Below are positions 41,250 through 49,544 of a stretch of DNA of 64,000 bases, piece by piece (position 1 is the first letter of the stretch; every line of letters starts with the position of its first letter). The stretch is from the NCBI RefSeq assembly GCF_002887815.1, contig NZ_PDHO01000018.1:47894-111893 (forward strand), in the 5' to 3' direction. The position numbers and the translations under genes are program-made. Under the pieces are notes generated by a model. The model was not told the DNA's origin. It saw only the letters and a list, made by a program, of their open reading frames with translations, and did not search any database. This DNA comes from Mycobacterium sp. ENV421. Its GTDB lineage: Bacteria; Actinomycetota; Actinomycetes; Mycobacteriales; Mycobacteriaceae.

Positions 41250-42058
41250 CCCTTCTCGTAGTCGGCGGCTTGGCGCGCCGCGATGGTGCCGCCGTCGGCC
41301 CAGATGACCTGACCGGTGATGTAGCCGGCGGCCCTGCTGCCCAGGAACGCCAGCACCGCCGCCTGCTCCGCCGGGTTCGACACCCGGCCCAGGGGCTTGG
41401 GGATGTCGTCGAGTCGTCCTTGCCCGTACGCCGACCGCAGCTGGTCGAGGATCGGGGTGTCGGTGACACCCGGTCCGCTGCAATTGATCCGGATGCCCTT
41501 CGCGCCCAGCGGCACGGCATTGGTGACCGCGTAACCGATGATCGCCTCCTTGGACAGCCGGTAACCGCCGTCAGCCAGCGCGTCGGGATGGTCGTGGCAC
41601 CACCCGACACCCTCGGCCATCGATCCCGTCGCCAGCAGGCCGGCCGTCTGCGGCAGGTTCTCACGGTAGTTCGCGGCGGCCAGCGACGACACGCAAACGA
41701 TCGACGAGCCGGGCACCAGCTGCGGCAGCATCGCCTCGGTGAGGTGACGGGTCCCCAGGAAGTTGATCGTCACGACCAACAGGGGGTTGCCGATCCCTGA
41801 CGACACCCCGGCCACGTTGAACAGCGCGTCGACGGGGCCACCTACCGCGTCCACGGCCCGGTCGATCGAGCCGGGGTCAGCCAGATCGATCTCGACGAAC
41901 TCGGTGAGCCTGCTCGCCGGACGGCGCACATCGAGACCGACCACCTCGGCATCCAGAGCGATCAGCTGATCGCACAGCTGCGCGCCGATACCCGACGCGC
42001 AGCCGGTGACCACCACGCGGCGGCCGTCATACCGCAGCAGATCATCGATGTGAACCAC
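41246..42058 (-). CDS. Short-chain dehydrogenase/reductase
   Basis: 270 residues. Cofactor loop TGCASGIG, NVAG in place of NNAG, and YRLSKEA with catalytic Tyr and Lys; GLDVRR after the second strand suggests NAD. The N-terminal third is compact and the acids-rich first loop is short. It is 4 bases after the LLM gene's stop and overlaps the cyclase gene. It may oxidise a ring hydroxyl before aromatisation. Confidence 0.85.
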   Translation of the reverse strand: MVHIDDLLRYDGRRVVVTGCASGIGAQLCDQLIALDAEVVGLDVRRPASRLTEFVEIDLADPGSIDRAVDAVGGPVDALFNVAGVSSGIGNPLLVVTINFLGTRHLTEAMLPQLVPGSSIVCVSSLAAANYRENLPQTAGLLATGSMAEGVGWCHDHPDALADGGYRLSKEAIIGYAVTNAVPLGAKGIRINCSGPGVTDTPILDQLRSAYGQGRLDDIPKPLGRVSNPAEQAAVLAFLGSRAAGYITGQVIWADGGTIAARQAADYEKG

Positions 42059-42062
42059 AGCC

Positions 42063-43367
42063 TTACTTGGCCTCTCGCTTCTCCTTCTCCAATTGCGCGG
42101 CCTTCACGCGGCCTTCGTTGATCTCGGCCATCGCCTCCGGAATCTCTCCGGCGGTGAACTTGTTGCGGCCGGTCGGCAATCCGCCGAAGGCGTAGGTCTC
42201 GTCGAACAGCGGTGCCTCCGAGGGCCGCCGGCGCGCCTCGACCTTCTCGATCACCGGCTCCAGGCGCTTGGCCTTCTCCGCGACGGCCTTGGCATCCCGC
42301 TCGATGAACTCGGGCAGGATCTCCTTGCCCATGATCTCGATGGACTCCATCGTGCCTTCGTGGCTACGCGGGTTGAGCAGCAGGATGATCTCGTCGACGC
42401 CACTGGCCTCGTATCCCCGCAGGAACTCCCGCACGGTTTCGGGCGAACCGATGGCGCCGCGGCCCGGGCCGTACGCCAGCGTCGGATCCTCCTTGACGGC
42501 CTCCTCGTAGCGCTCCCAGACCTTCGTCCGGCCAGGGGTGTGCATACCGGTCAGGTAGTAGTGCATGATGCCGAACGAGAAGAAGCCGCCACCGATCCCG
42601 ATCCGCTTGAGCGCCTCCTCGTCGGAGCGGGCCACCATCATCGACAGGTCGCCGCCGATGGCCAGGATGTTGGGGTTGATCGCCGGGGTGATCGGCGCGC
42701 CCTGCTCCGCGAAGTCGCGGTAGTAGCCGTCGACCCGCTCCTTGAGCGCCTCCGGGCCGGTGTAGGCGAAGCTCAGTGCGCCGATGGCCTTCTGCGCGGC
42801 CATCTCGACCGACGACGGGCGCGTGCAGGCCACCCAGACCGGCGGGTGCGGCTTCTGCAGGGGCTTGGGAACCACGTTGCGGGCCGGCATCTCGACATGC
42901 TCGCCCTTGAACCCGCTGAACGGCTCTTCGGTCATGCACCGGATCGACACCTCGAGCGCCTCTTCCCACTGGGCGCGCTTGTCGGCGGGGTCGACGTCGA
43001 AGCCGCCGAGCTCGGCCACCGACGAACCCTCACCGGTGCCGAATTCGACCCGTCCGTTGGACAGGTGGTCGAGGGTGGCAACGCGTTCGGCGATGCGGGC
43101 CGGCGGGTTGATGTTCGGCAGTAGGTGCATCACGCCGAAGCCGAGCCGGATGTCTTTGGTGCGCTGGCTGGCCGCGGCCAGGAACATCTCGGGTGCGGTG
43201 GAGTGGCAGTACTCCTCCAGGAAGTGGTGCTCGGTGAGCCACACGGTGGAGAAGCCGGCCTTGTCTGCGAGCTCCACCTCGTCGAGGCCATGCTGGAACA
43301 GCTGGTGCTCGTCGTCCTCCGACCACGGCCGCGGTAGCGGAAACTCGTAGAACAGCGAGATCTTCAT
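42063..43367 (-). CDS. LLM-class flavin-dependent oxidoreductase
   Basis: 434-residue bacterial-luciferase-like TIM barrel. N-terminal ISLFYEFPLPRPW, FSTVWLTEHHFLEEY, RLGFGVMHLLPNINPPARIAERVATLDHLSNGRVEFGTGEG are hallmarks of LLM monooxygenases that use FMNH2 or F420H2. The last 60 residues are a charged helical tail. ATG 43367 overlaps the flavoprotein stop (ATGA). In a ring-degrading operon it may be a hydroxylase or Baeyer-Villiger-type enzyme; a flavin reductase is not adjacent, which favours F420, but this is inference. Confidence 0.86.
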   Translation of the reverse strand: MKISLFYEFPLPRPWSEDDEHQLFQHGLDEVELADKAGFSTVWLTEHHFLEEYCHSTAPEMFLAAASQRTKDIRLGFGVMHLLPNINPPARIAERVATLDHLSNGRVEFGTGEGSSVAELGGFDVDPADKRAQWEEALEVSIRCMTEEPFSGFKGEHVEMPARNVVPKPLQKPHPPVWVACTRPSSVEMAAQKAIGALSFAYTGPEALKERVDGYYRDFAEQGAPITPAINPNILAIGGDLSMMVARSDEEALKRIGIGGGFFSFGIMHYYLTGMHTPGRTKVWERYEEAVKEDPTLAYGPGRGAIGSPETVREFLRGYEASGVDEIILLLNPRSHEGTMESIEIMGKEILPEFIERDAKAVAEKAKRLEPVIEKVEARRRPSEAPLFDETYAFGGLPTGRNKFTAGEIPEAMAEINEGRVKAAQLEKEKREAK

Positions 43368-45127
43368 GCGGTTACCTCTCGATTGGAATTGTGGGAGATG
43401 TGTTCTGCTGCGACGTATCCGAACGTCATAGCGGGTCCGATGGTGGCCCCGGCGCCGGCGTAGCTGCGACCCATGACGGCGGCCGAGGCGTTGCCGGTGG
43501 CGTAGAGACCACCGATGACGGTGCCGTCCTCGCGCAGCACCCGGGCGTGCTCGTCGGTGAGCAATCCGCCGGAGGTGCCCAGGTCGCCGAGGATGATCTG
43601 GAACGCCAGATACGGTGCCTTGCCCAACGGAGCCAGGTTGGGGTTGGGCAGCGTCGGATCACCGTAGTAGTTGTCGTATGCGCTGTCGCCCCGGTTGAAA
43701 TCATCGTCGTGGCCCTTGCGAGCGAGTTCGTTGAATCGGGCTGCGGTGCGCTGCAATTCGTCTGCAGGCACACCGATCTTGGTGGCCAACTCGCCGAAGG
43801 TGTCTGCGGTCTTGACGATTCCGGAGTCCAGCCAGGCCTGCGGGATCTTGCGACCGGTGGGTACCGGGGCGAACGGCACCTTCGGGATGGGCAGGTGCCC
43901 GCCGACCACGTAGCGGTGGAACGACGCGATGTCGGTGACCAGCCAGCACGGGATGTGCTCCACACCAGAGCGCTGGCCGTCGATCATCGCGTGCGCGAAA
44001 TCCATATACGGTGCGGCCTCGTTGATGAACCGCTTGCCGGCGCCATTGACCACGAACTGCGCGGGCATCATCCGCTCGTTCAGCATGAACTGCAGGCGGC
44101 CGTCCGGCCAGCACATGGCCGGGAACCACCACGCCTCGTCGAGCAGGTCGGTTGCGGCGCCGACCTTCTCCCCCGCCCGGATACCGTCGCCGGTGGCCGC
44201 GGGATTGCCGAAGCTCCAGTCCTTTTCCAGCACCGGTAGATGCTCACGGCGCCAGGCCATATCGTGGTCGAATCCGCCGGAAGCCACCACCACGCCGCGC
44301 CGCGCGGAGATTCGCAGGGGCTTGCCGTTGCGTTCCACCACCGCGCCGACCACTCGCCCTTCTACGCCGTCGGCATCAACTATCAGCTCGGTCATCGGCG
44401 CCGACAGCCACAGGGGGATGTCCTTCTCTTTGAGCGCAAGGCGCATCCTCGCCATCAGGGATTGCCCGATGGCCGCCATCCGATCGCCGAACACCCGGGC
44501 CCGGAACATCCGCCAGATCAGCTTGAGCAGCACGGCCTTGCCGCGCCAGTTCTGCCGAACCTGATAGAACAGCCGAAGATCCTTGGGAGCGAACCAGATT
44601 CCCTTCGGCGCCAACGCCAGAGGCGCGAGAAGCTTCGATTCCTCGTCGCCGAGTTTGCGCAGGTCGATCTCGGGCACATTGATGGTGCTGCCCCGCTCGG
44701 AGCCGCCGGGCAGCTCGGGGTAGTAGTCGGCGTATCCCGGCTTCCAGACGAACTCGAACCAGCTGCTCGCGTTTTCGAGGAACTCCATCATCGCCGGGGC
44801 GTTCTCCACGTAGGCGCGCAGCCGTTCGTCGCTGACCAGACCGCCGGTGATGGTCTTGAGGTAGGTGAACACTCCGTCAGGATCCGGGGAATAGCCGGCT
44901 TTGCGCTGCGACGGCGCTCCGGGTACCCAGATGCCGCCACCGGACAGTGCCGAGGATCCGCCGAATCTGGGCGACTTCTCCACGATCAGGGTGTCGAGCC
45001 CCAACGCGTCGGCGCGCAGCGCCGCGGTCATCCCGCCGGCGCCGGAGCCGATGACGAGGACGTCGACGGAATGATCGAAGTGGTTGTCGCTCACCTGCTG
45101 TTGATTCGCTCCGCAAGCGTCGCTCAT
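43364..45127 (-). CDS. FAD-dependent 3-ketosteroid-dehydrogenase-like flavoprotein
   Basis: 587 residues, FAD_binding_2 family. Dinucleotide fold VDVLVIGSGAGGMTAALRA near residue 22, FAD strand FGGSSALSGGGIWVPG, and C-terminal LGDLGTSGGLLTDEHARVL...NASAAVMGRSYAGAGATIGPAMTFGY, which resembles KstD enzymes that introduce the delta-1 double bond in steroid A rings. The Tyr and Gly of the KstD active-site strand (PYLAF...GDLGTSGG) appear kept. A role in aromatising a cyclohexanone-like ring before MhpA/B action is plausible but unproven. Overlaps mhpB by 4 bases. A paralogue is at 49545. Confidence 0.85.
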   Translation of the reverse strand: MSDACGANQQQVSDNHFDHSVDVLVIGSGAGGMTAALRADALGLDTLIVEKSPRFGGSSALSGGGIWVPGAPSQRKAGYSPDPDGVFTYLKTITGGLVSDERLRAYVENAPAMMEFLENASSWFEFVWKPGYADYYPELPGGSERGSTINVPEIDLRKLGDEESKLLAPLALAPKGIWFAPKDLRLFYQVRQNWRGKAVLLKLIWRMFRARVFGDRMAAIGQSLMARMRLALKEKDIPLWLSAPMTELIVDADGVEGRVVGAVVERNGKPLRISARRGVVVASGGFDHDMAWRREHLPVLEKDWSFGNPAATGDGIRAGEKVGAATDLLDEAWWFPAMCWPDGRLQFMLNERMMPAQFVVNGAGKRFINEAAPYMDFAHAMIDGQRSGVEHIPCWLVTDIASFHRYVVGGHLPIPKVPFAPVPTGRKIPQAWLDSGIVKTADTFGELATKIGVPADELQRTAARFNELARKGHDDDFNRGDSAYDNYYGDPTLPNPNLAPLGKAPYLAFQIILGDLGTSGGLLTDEHARVLREDGTVIGGLYATGNASAAVMGRSYAGAGATIGPAMTFGYVAAEHISHNSNREVTA

Positions 45128-46062
45128 TCGGGTACCGCCGTCCGGATCGCGAATCCCGCGATCAACTCTGGAGCAGCGCGATAGTAGCGCTGCTGCGTCT
45201 GATAATCACCCTGGGATGCCAGCGCGGCGAATGCCGCCACCCAGGTTCGGATCTCGTGTGCGGAGTTGCCGGCTTCACGGGCGATCCAGTCGTTGGTCCA
45301 ACCGTCGACCTCGGCCAGCCGGTTGGTGTCGATGAGATCGAGCAGGGCACGGTCCCAGTCCGGGTTCAACGGCTGCAACGTGCTGTCCCCGTGGGCGAAT
45401 TCGTGTGCCGCCGCAATCACGGCCTCCTGCCGTGCAGCTCGCCCCTCCGGTGACATCGGCGCCCCACCGACGATGCGCTCCAGGGCGGCCGGTGGCGCGG
45501 TCGCCAGGGTGGGCACCGGCGGATCATGCGACAGCCCACCGGATCCGACGACCAGAACCCGCTTATCCAGGGAGCCCAGGTAGTCACCGATGGCGGCACC
45601 CAGCGCGCGGGCGCGCTTGAGCGGGCCCAACGGGGTGGCGACCGAGTTGATGAACACCGGAATCACCGGCCTCGTGGCGGCATCCCCGAACAGCACCTCG
45701 AGCGGCTGCACCGTCCCGTGATCGACGTCCATCGCCGACGACAGGGATACGTCGACGCCGGCGTCCCACGCCGCGGCCGCCATCTCATTGGCGAGCGCGG
45801 CCGGCACGTTCAGCGGTCCGGCGTATGTGCCGTAGTCGCCGACGCCGGCGGCCGCGGTGCCGATGCAGAACGGCGGCATCAGCCGGTAGAAGAAACCGTT
45901 GTAGTGGTCCGGCGAGAAGATCACCACGAGCTCGGGGTCGAATTCCGCGACGAATTGCCGGGTTTCGGCCAGCCGGGCGGTGATGTCGTCAAGCAGTTCC
46001 GCCGACGGGCCGGGAAGGTTCAGCAGCGGGCTGTGTGACATACAGCAGAGCGCCAGTGGCAT
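45124..46062 (-). CDS. mhpB: 2,3-dihydroxyphenylpropionate 1,2-dioxygenase (MhpB-type)
   Basis: 312 residues, class III extradiol dioxygenase. CCMSHSPLL at the start, FSPDHYNGFFYRLMPPFCIG, MDVDHGTVQPLE with His115 and VVGSGGLSHDPPVP with His179 coincide in sequence and numbering with E. coli MhpB, whose His115 and His179 are catalytic. It cleaves a 3-substituted catechol next to the side chain (meta-cleavage) using Fe(II). AGGAGG precedes ATG 46062, and the gene start lies 74 bases inside the mhpA coding sequence. The side chain of the true substrate is not certain. Confidence 0.93.
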   Translation of the reverse strand: MPLALCCMSHSPLLNLPGPSAELLDDITARLAETRQFVAEFDPELVVIFSPDHYNGFFYRLMPPFCIGTAAAGVGDYGTYAGPLNVPAALANEMAAAAWDAGVDVSLSSAMDVDHGTVQPLEVLFGDAATRPVIPVFINSVATPLGPLKRARALGAAIGDYLGSLDKRVLVVGSGGLSHDPPVPTLATAPPAALERIVGGAPMSPEGRAARQEAVIAAAHEFAHGDSTLQPLNPDWDRALLDLIDTNRLAEVDGWTNDWIAREAGNSAHEIRTWVAAFAALASQGDYQTQQRYYRAAPELIAGFAIRTAVPE

Positions 46063-47674
46063 CGGTGCCTCCTCCCGGGGTCAAGGTGAGTGTGTCGAGC
46101 AGGGCCGTGCTCAGTTCCGGTGTGCGTTGGGCGATGCAGGCGCCGGCGATGCAGCGGTCCGGCCGCAGGAACATCACCGACTCTTCGTGCGTGTCGAACC
46201 ACGCCTTGAGCGCGCCGGTGCGGTCCCCGACAACGATGACGTCGGGGTCGTCGTGTCCGGTCCAGTGCAACTGGGTGATCGGGCGCAGCCCAACGAAGAC
46301 CGCACCGAGCGATTTCCACGCGGCGAAGTCTTTCTCCCCCAACAGTTGTCGGGGATTGTTACTCCAGCACACGAACGCGAACCACGGGCCTATGACGTCG
46401 TCGAGCAGGACGTTCTGGTTGTCCCGGGTGTCCACCCGCGGCTGGATGAACAGGGTGCCCACCGCGGACGACGGAGACCGTGGCTCGCTGTGCACCACCG
46501 CACCGTGGTCGTAGCGCGGCATCGGCTTGAACCGCATCTCCAGCACATAGCGCTTCAACGTCGGGACCAGCGACGCGGCCCGAACGACCACATCCCGGGC
46601 GGCGGCGACACGCGAGTTGGTCGGTGAGATGACCTTTCCCACTGTGGTCGAAAGGTCGATCATCGCACGGGCGTGCTTGCGGCGCTCGACGTCGTAGCTG
46701 TCCAGCAGCGCATCGCGGGCCCGTCCCTTGACCACAGCCGCCAGCTTCCAGCCGAGGTTGGCGGCATCACGGATACCACTGTTGTAGCCCTGCCCCTGCC
46801 ACACCGGCATGAGGTGGGCGGCATCCCCGGCGATCAGAATGCGGCCCTTGCGGAATGAGCTCGCGATCCGCGAATGGTGGGTGTACAGGCGGCGTCGGAT
46901 GATGTCGCACCTGTCCGGGTAAGGCACCAGGCGGGACAGCATCTGCGCCACGAACGCGGGATCCTCGGCCTGCTCGTCGGTCTCGTGGCCGTGGATCAGG
47001 AACTCGAAGCGCCGGATGCCGTGGGCGATGGCGATCGAGACGTAGGGCCGAACCGGGTCGGCGCCGACCTCGCTGTTGGGATGTCCGAGTGGGTCGTTGG
47101 CGATGTCGACCACCAGCCAGCGGGTCGAGGACGTCGTGCCGTCGAAGGACACCCCCATCAGGCGACGGGTGGCGCTACGGCCGCCGTCGCAGCCGACGAC
47201 GTAGCGGGCGCTGACCTTTCGGGGCTCGGAATCGGCCGGAGACAACTCGACGACGACCCCATCGGCGGTCTCGGTGATCGAGGTCATGGGATGACCCCAC
47301 GCCACCTCCACATTGTCGAACCGGCTGAGCCCCTTGTACAACTCGGCGTCGACGAGGGGCTGCACGAAGCCGTTGCGCTTGGGCCAGCCGAACCGCGCGT
47401 CGGGCGGTGCCATCTCGGCGAGCAATCTGCGCTTGCCGTCGTAAAACCGCAAGATCTGGTTGGGCACGGTGTGCGGCAGGACGGCGTCCACCAGGCCGAT
47501 CGCCTGAAAGGTGCGCAGGGCTTCATCGTCGAGGCCCACTCCGCGCGGATAGTCGATGAGCGCGTCCCGCTCGTCGACGACCAGTGTCCGGACCCCCTGC
47601 AGGCCAAGGATATTGGCCAGCGTCAGTCCAACTGGCCCGGCTCCCACCACGACGACGTCGAACTCCATACTCAC
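45989..47674 (-). CDS. mhpA: 3-(3-hydroxyphenyl)propionate hydroxylase (MhpA-type)
   Basis: 561-residue aromatic-ring FAD monooxygenase. GxGxxG at 11-16 (VVGAGPVGLTLA), the DG motif VGCDGGRSATR, and the FAD ribityl motif ILIAGDAAHLMPVWQGQGYNSGIRDA, almost identical to E. coli MhpA, plus MRFKPMP further on. It hydroxylates a phenolic side-chain acid to the catechol for MhpB using NADH and O2. The GTG at 47674 overlaps the mhpC stop by 4 bases; ATG 47668 is alternative. Confidence 0.93.
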   Translation of the reverse strand: MSMEFDVVVVGAGPVGLTLANILGLQGVRTLVVDERDALIDYPRGVGLDDEALRTFQAIGLVDAVLPHTVPNQILRFYDGKRRLLAEMAPPDARFGWPKRNGFVQPLVDAELYKGLSRFDNVEVAWGHPMTSITETADGVVVELSPADSEPRKVSARYVVGCDGGRSATRRLMGVSFDGTTSSTRWLVVDIANDPLGHPNSEVGADPVRPYVSIAIAHGIRRFEFLIHGHETDEQAEDPAFVAQMLSRLVPYPDRCDIIRRRLYTHHSRIASSFRKGRILIAGDAAHLMPVWQGQGYNSGIRDAANLGWKLAAVVKGRARDALLDSYDVERRKHARAMIDLSTTVGKVISPTNSRVAAARDVVVRAASLVPTLKRYVLEMRFKPMPRYDHGAVVHSEPRSPSSAVGTLFIQPRVDTRDNQNVLLDDVIGPWFAFVCWSNNPRQLLGEKDFAAWKSLGAVFVGLRPITQLHWTGHDDPDVIVVGDRTGALKAWFDTHEESVMFLRPDRCIAGACIAQRTPELSTALLDTLTLTPGGGTDATGALLYVTQPAAEPSRPVGGTA

Positions 47675-48534
47675 CGGCCCATCAGGAAGTCGATGTGCAG
47701 GCGGTTGAACGTCTTGGGGTCCTCGTATTGCGGCCAGTGCCCGCAGCCTTGCATGACCTCGAAGCGCGCACCCGGGATCATCTCCGAGATCCGGCGGCCC
47801 TCGGTCGTGTCGGCGGTCGGGTCGTCACTGGTCCACAGCACCAGCGTCGGCGCGGTGATAGCGCCGTAGTCGCTGGGGCTCATCAGGTTTCGCTGCCGGA
47901 TATCCGGATCCTGCAACGCCATGATGTCGCGCATCGCGTTGACAAACCCGGGCTGCCGGTACACCCGCTGGCGGCTGGCGACGATGTCGTCGTAGTCCTT
48001 GGACTTGTCCGCCATCAGCCACTTGATCCGGGCCTGCACGGTCTCCCAGCTCGGGTTCTCCGCGGCGGCCATCGACAGCGTGATGATCCGCTTCATCACC
48101 TCGGGGTCGGCCTGCGAACCGCCCGCGGTGTTGAGCACCAGCCGCTCGAGCCGGTCGGGATGGTCGACGGCGAAGCGCGACGCAACCCAGCCGCCCAGCG
48201 ATTCACCGGAGATGTGCGCCCGCTGCGCGCCGATGGTGTCGAGGACGGCGGCAAGGTGATCGACGTAGTGCGGGATCTCCAACAGATGCCCGGGCTTGTC
48301 GGTGTAGCCGTGCCCCAGCATGTCGATCGACCAGGTCGAGAAGTGCTCGGCGTGCGCCTCGATGTTACGGACGTACGCCTCGGCGTGGCCGCCCGAGCCA
48401 TGGAGCAACACCAGGGTCGGCTTACCCGGATCGCCGGCATGCAGATAGCGGGTGCGCACTCCGCCTGCATCCAGATAACCCTGCGAGAACGCAACGCCCT
48501 GCAGATCACTCCAGACGCTCTCGAACTCCGGCAC
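47671..48534 (-). CDS. mhpC: Meta-cleavage product hydrolase (MhpC-type alpha/beta hydrolase)
   Basis: 287 residues. LVLLHGSGGHAEAY oxyanion region, nucleophile Ser112 in ISGESLGG, general acid/base region DDPTADT, and catalytic His in GCGHWPQYEDP are as in MhpC/BphD carbon-carbon hydrolases. It would cleave the ring-fission product to succinate-type acid and 2-hydroxypentadienoate. It is first gene of the operon, behind the palindrome at 48555. GTG 48534 follows AGGGGCAG. The lower-pathway genes mhpD, mhpE and mhpF are not in this window. Confidence 0.88.
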   Translation of the reverse strand: MPEFESVWSDLQGVAFSQGYLDAGGVRTRYLHAGDPGKPTLVLLHGSGGHAEAYVRNIEAHAEHFSTWSIDMLGHGYTDKPGHLLEIPHYVDHLAAVLDTIGAQRAHISGESLGGWVASRFAVDHPDRLERLVLNTAGGSQADPEVMKRIITLSMAAAENPSWETVQARIKWLMADKSKDYDDIVASRQRVYRQPGFVNAMRDIMALQDPDIRQRNLMSPSDYGAITAPTLVLWTSDDPTADTTEGRRISEMIPGARFEVMQGCGHWPQYEDPKTFNRLHIDFLMGR

Positions 48535-48554
48535 CCAGCTGCCCCTATCCTCGG

Positions 48555-48571
48555 TGATAATGGGATTCTCG
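48555..48571. promoter_or_regulatory. Palindrome TGATAAT-N3-ATTCTCG before the mhp operon
   Basis: Six-base inner arms GATAAT/ATTCTC with one mismatch and spacer GGG, 22 bases before the mhpC GTG, nearly the same distance as the perfect copy has from the amidohydrolase start at 17517. GATAAT on the plus strand could serve as a -10 hexamer for the divergent iclR gene. Confidence 0.55.
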
Positions 48572-48597
48572 CTTTTTGTAAGCGGTATGTGTAATTA

Positions 48598-48623
48598 TTG
48601 AACTACGGTGTGCGATAGTTTAA
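48598..48623. promoter_or_regulatory. Inverted repeat TTGAACTA-N10-TAGTTTAA in the mhpC-iclR intergenic region
   Basis: Eight-base arms with one mismatch and a 10-base spacer, lying midway between the divergent mhpC and iclR starts. It could be the IclR binding site for autorepression and mhp control. Confidence 0.5.
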
Positions 48624-48705
48624 GAGCATCACTCTCGGAGTGCGGTCTGTCAAGGCACTTCGGGGTGACTCGAGCCCGCTTTCGCACCTCACGCACGGGG
48701 ACGAC

Positions 48706-49407
48706 ATGACGCAGACACCCACCGAGAGCCCGATCAGCGCTGCGCCCGGGTCGCAAACCCTGGCCCGCGGACTGCACGCGTTGCAGCTGGTCGCGGCCGC
48801 CAAGGGCGGGCTGACCATTCAGCAGGTCGCCGACCACATCGGGGTGCACCGGACCATCGCCTACCGGCTGCTGAGCACGTTGGCGTCGTACCGGATGGTG
48901 GCCAAAGCCGAGGACGGGCGATTCCGCGCCGCGGCCGGGCTCGCCGCCCTGGGCGCGTCGTTCGACAACAACATTCGCGAGCTGTCGATGCCGACGCTGC
49001 GCGACCTCGCCGACGAGCTCGACACCACGGTGTCGTTACTGGTGGCCGAGGGTGATCAGCAGGTCGCGATCGCCGTGATCGTGCCGACCCGGGTGTCCTA
49101 TCAGCTGTCCTTCCACGAGGGCAGCCGCTATCCCCTCGACCGCGGCGCGGCCGGTATCGCACTGCTGGCCAGCATGCCGGGGCGGCCCGGCGAACGCCCG
49201 CTGGTCACCCGCGCGCGCCAGCAGGGCTGGATCATCACCTACGGGGAGGTCGAGCCCAACACCTACGGTCTCGCGGTGCCGGTGCACCGGCCGGCCGGGT
49301 CGCCGCACACGTGCATCAACCTGATCTCACACCGCGAAGACGTGGTGCTGCGCGGGCGGGAGTCAGCGATCGCAGCGGCGCAGCGCCTTTCGGTGGTTCT
49401 GAGTTAA
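48706..49407 (+). CDS. IclR-family transcriptional regulator
   Basis: 233 residues. The winged helix-turn-helix (about 20-75) reads TLARGLHALQLVAAAKGGLTIQQVADHIGVHRTIAYRLLSTLASYRMV; the effector-binding GAF-like domain has DELDTTVSLLVAEGDQQVAIAV and the loop YPLDRGAAGIALLA. It is slightly shorter than the usual 250 residues. ATG 48706 follows GGGGACGAC. It is divergent from the mhp operon, the position MhpR occupies in E. coli, so it may control aromatic degradation and the following flavoprotein gene. Confidence 0.86.
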   Translation: MTQTPTESPISAAPGSQTLARGLHALQLVAAAKGGLTIQQVADHIGVHRTIAYRLLSTLASYRMVAKAEDGRFRAAAGLAALGASFDNNIRELSMPTLRDLADELDTTVSLLVAEGDQQVAIAVIVPTRVSYQLSFHEGSRYPLDRGAAGIALLASMPGRPGERPLVTRARQQGWIITYGEVEPNTYGLAVPVHRPAGSPHTCINLISHREDVVLRGRESAIAAAQRLSVVLS

Positions 49408-49444
49408 GCACCCCGCTGAACTGGGGTTTTGCCGGATGGAGCGC

Positions 49445-49498
49445 TTGACACTGTGCGATCGCCGTCATTAGCGTGACAACAACGAACACCCACGTTCG
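49445..49498 (+). promoter_or_regulatory. Candidate promoter and operator before the second KstD-like gene
   Basis: TTGACA (49445-49450), 18-base spacer and TAGCGT (49469-49474) match a housekeeping mycobacterial promoter. Just downstream, where transcription should start, CGAAC-N6-GTTCG (49483-49498) is a perfect short inverted repeat suited to a repressor. Confidence 0.5.
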
Positions 49499-49544
49499 GT
49501 AGATGCACACGCCAATACCAGTGTGCGGCAAGAGGAGTGAAGCG

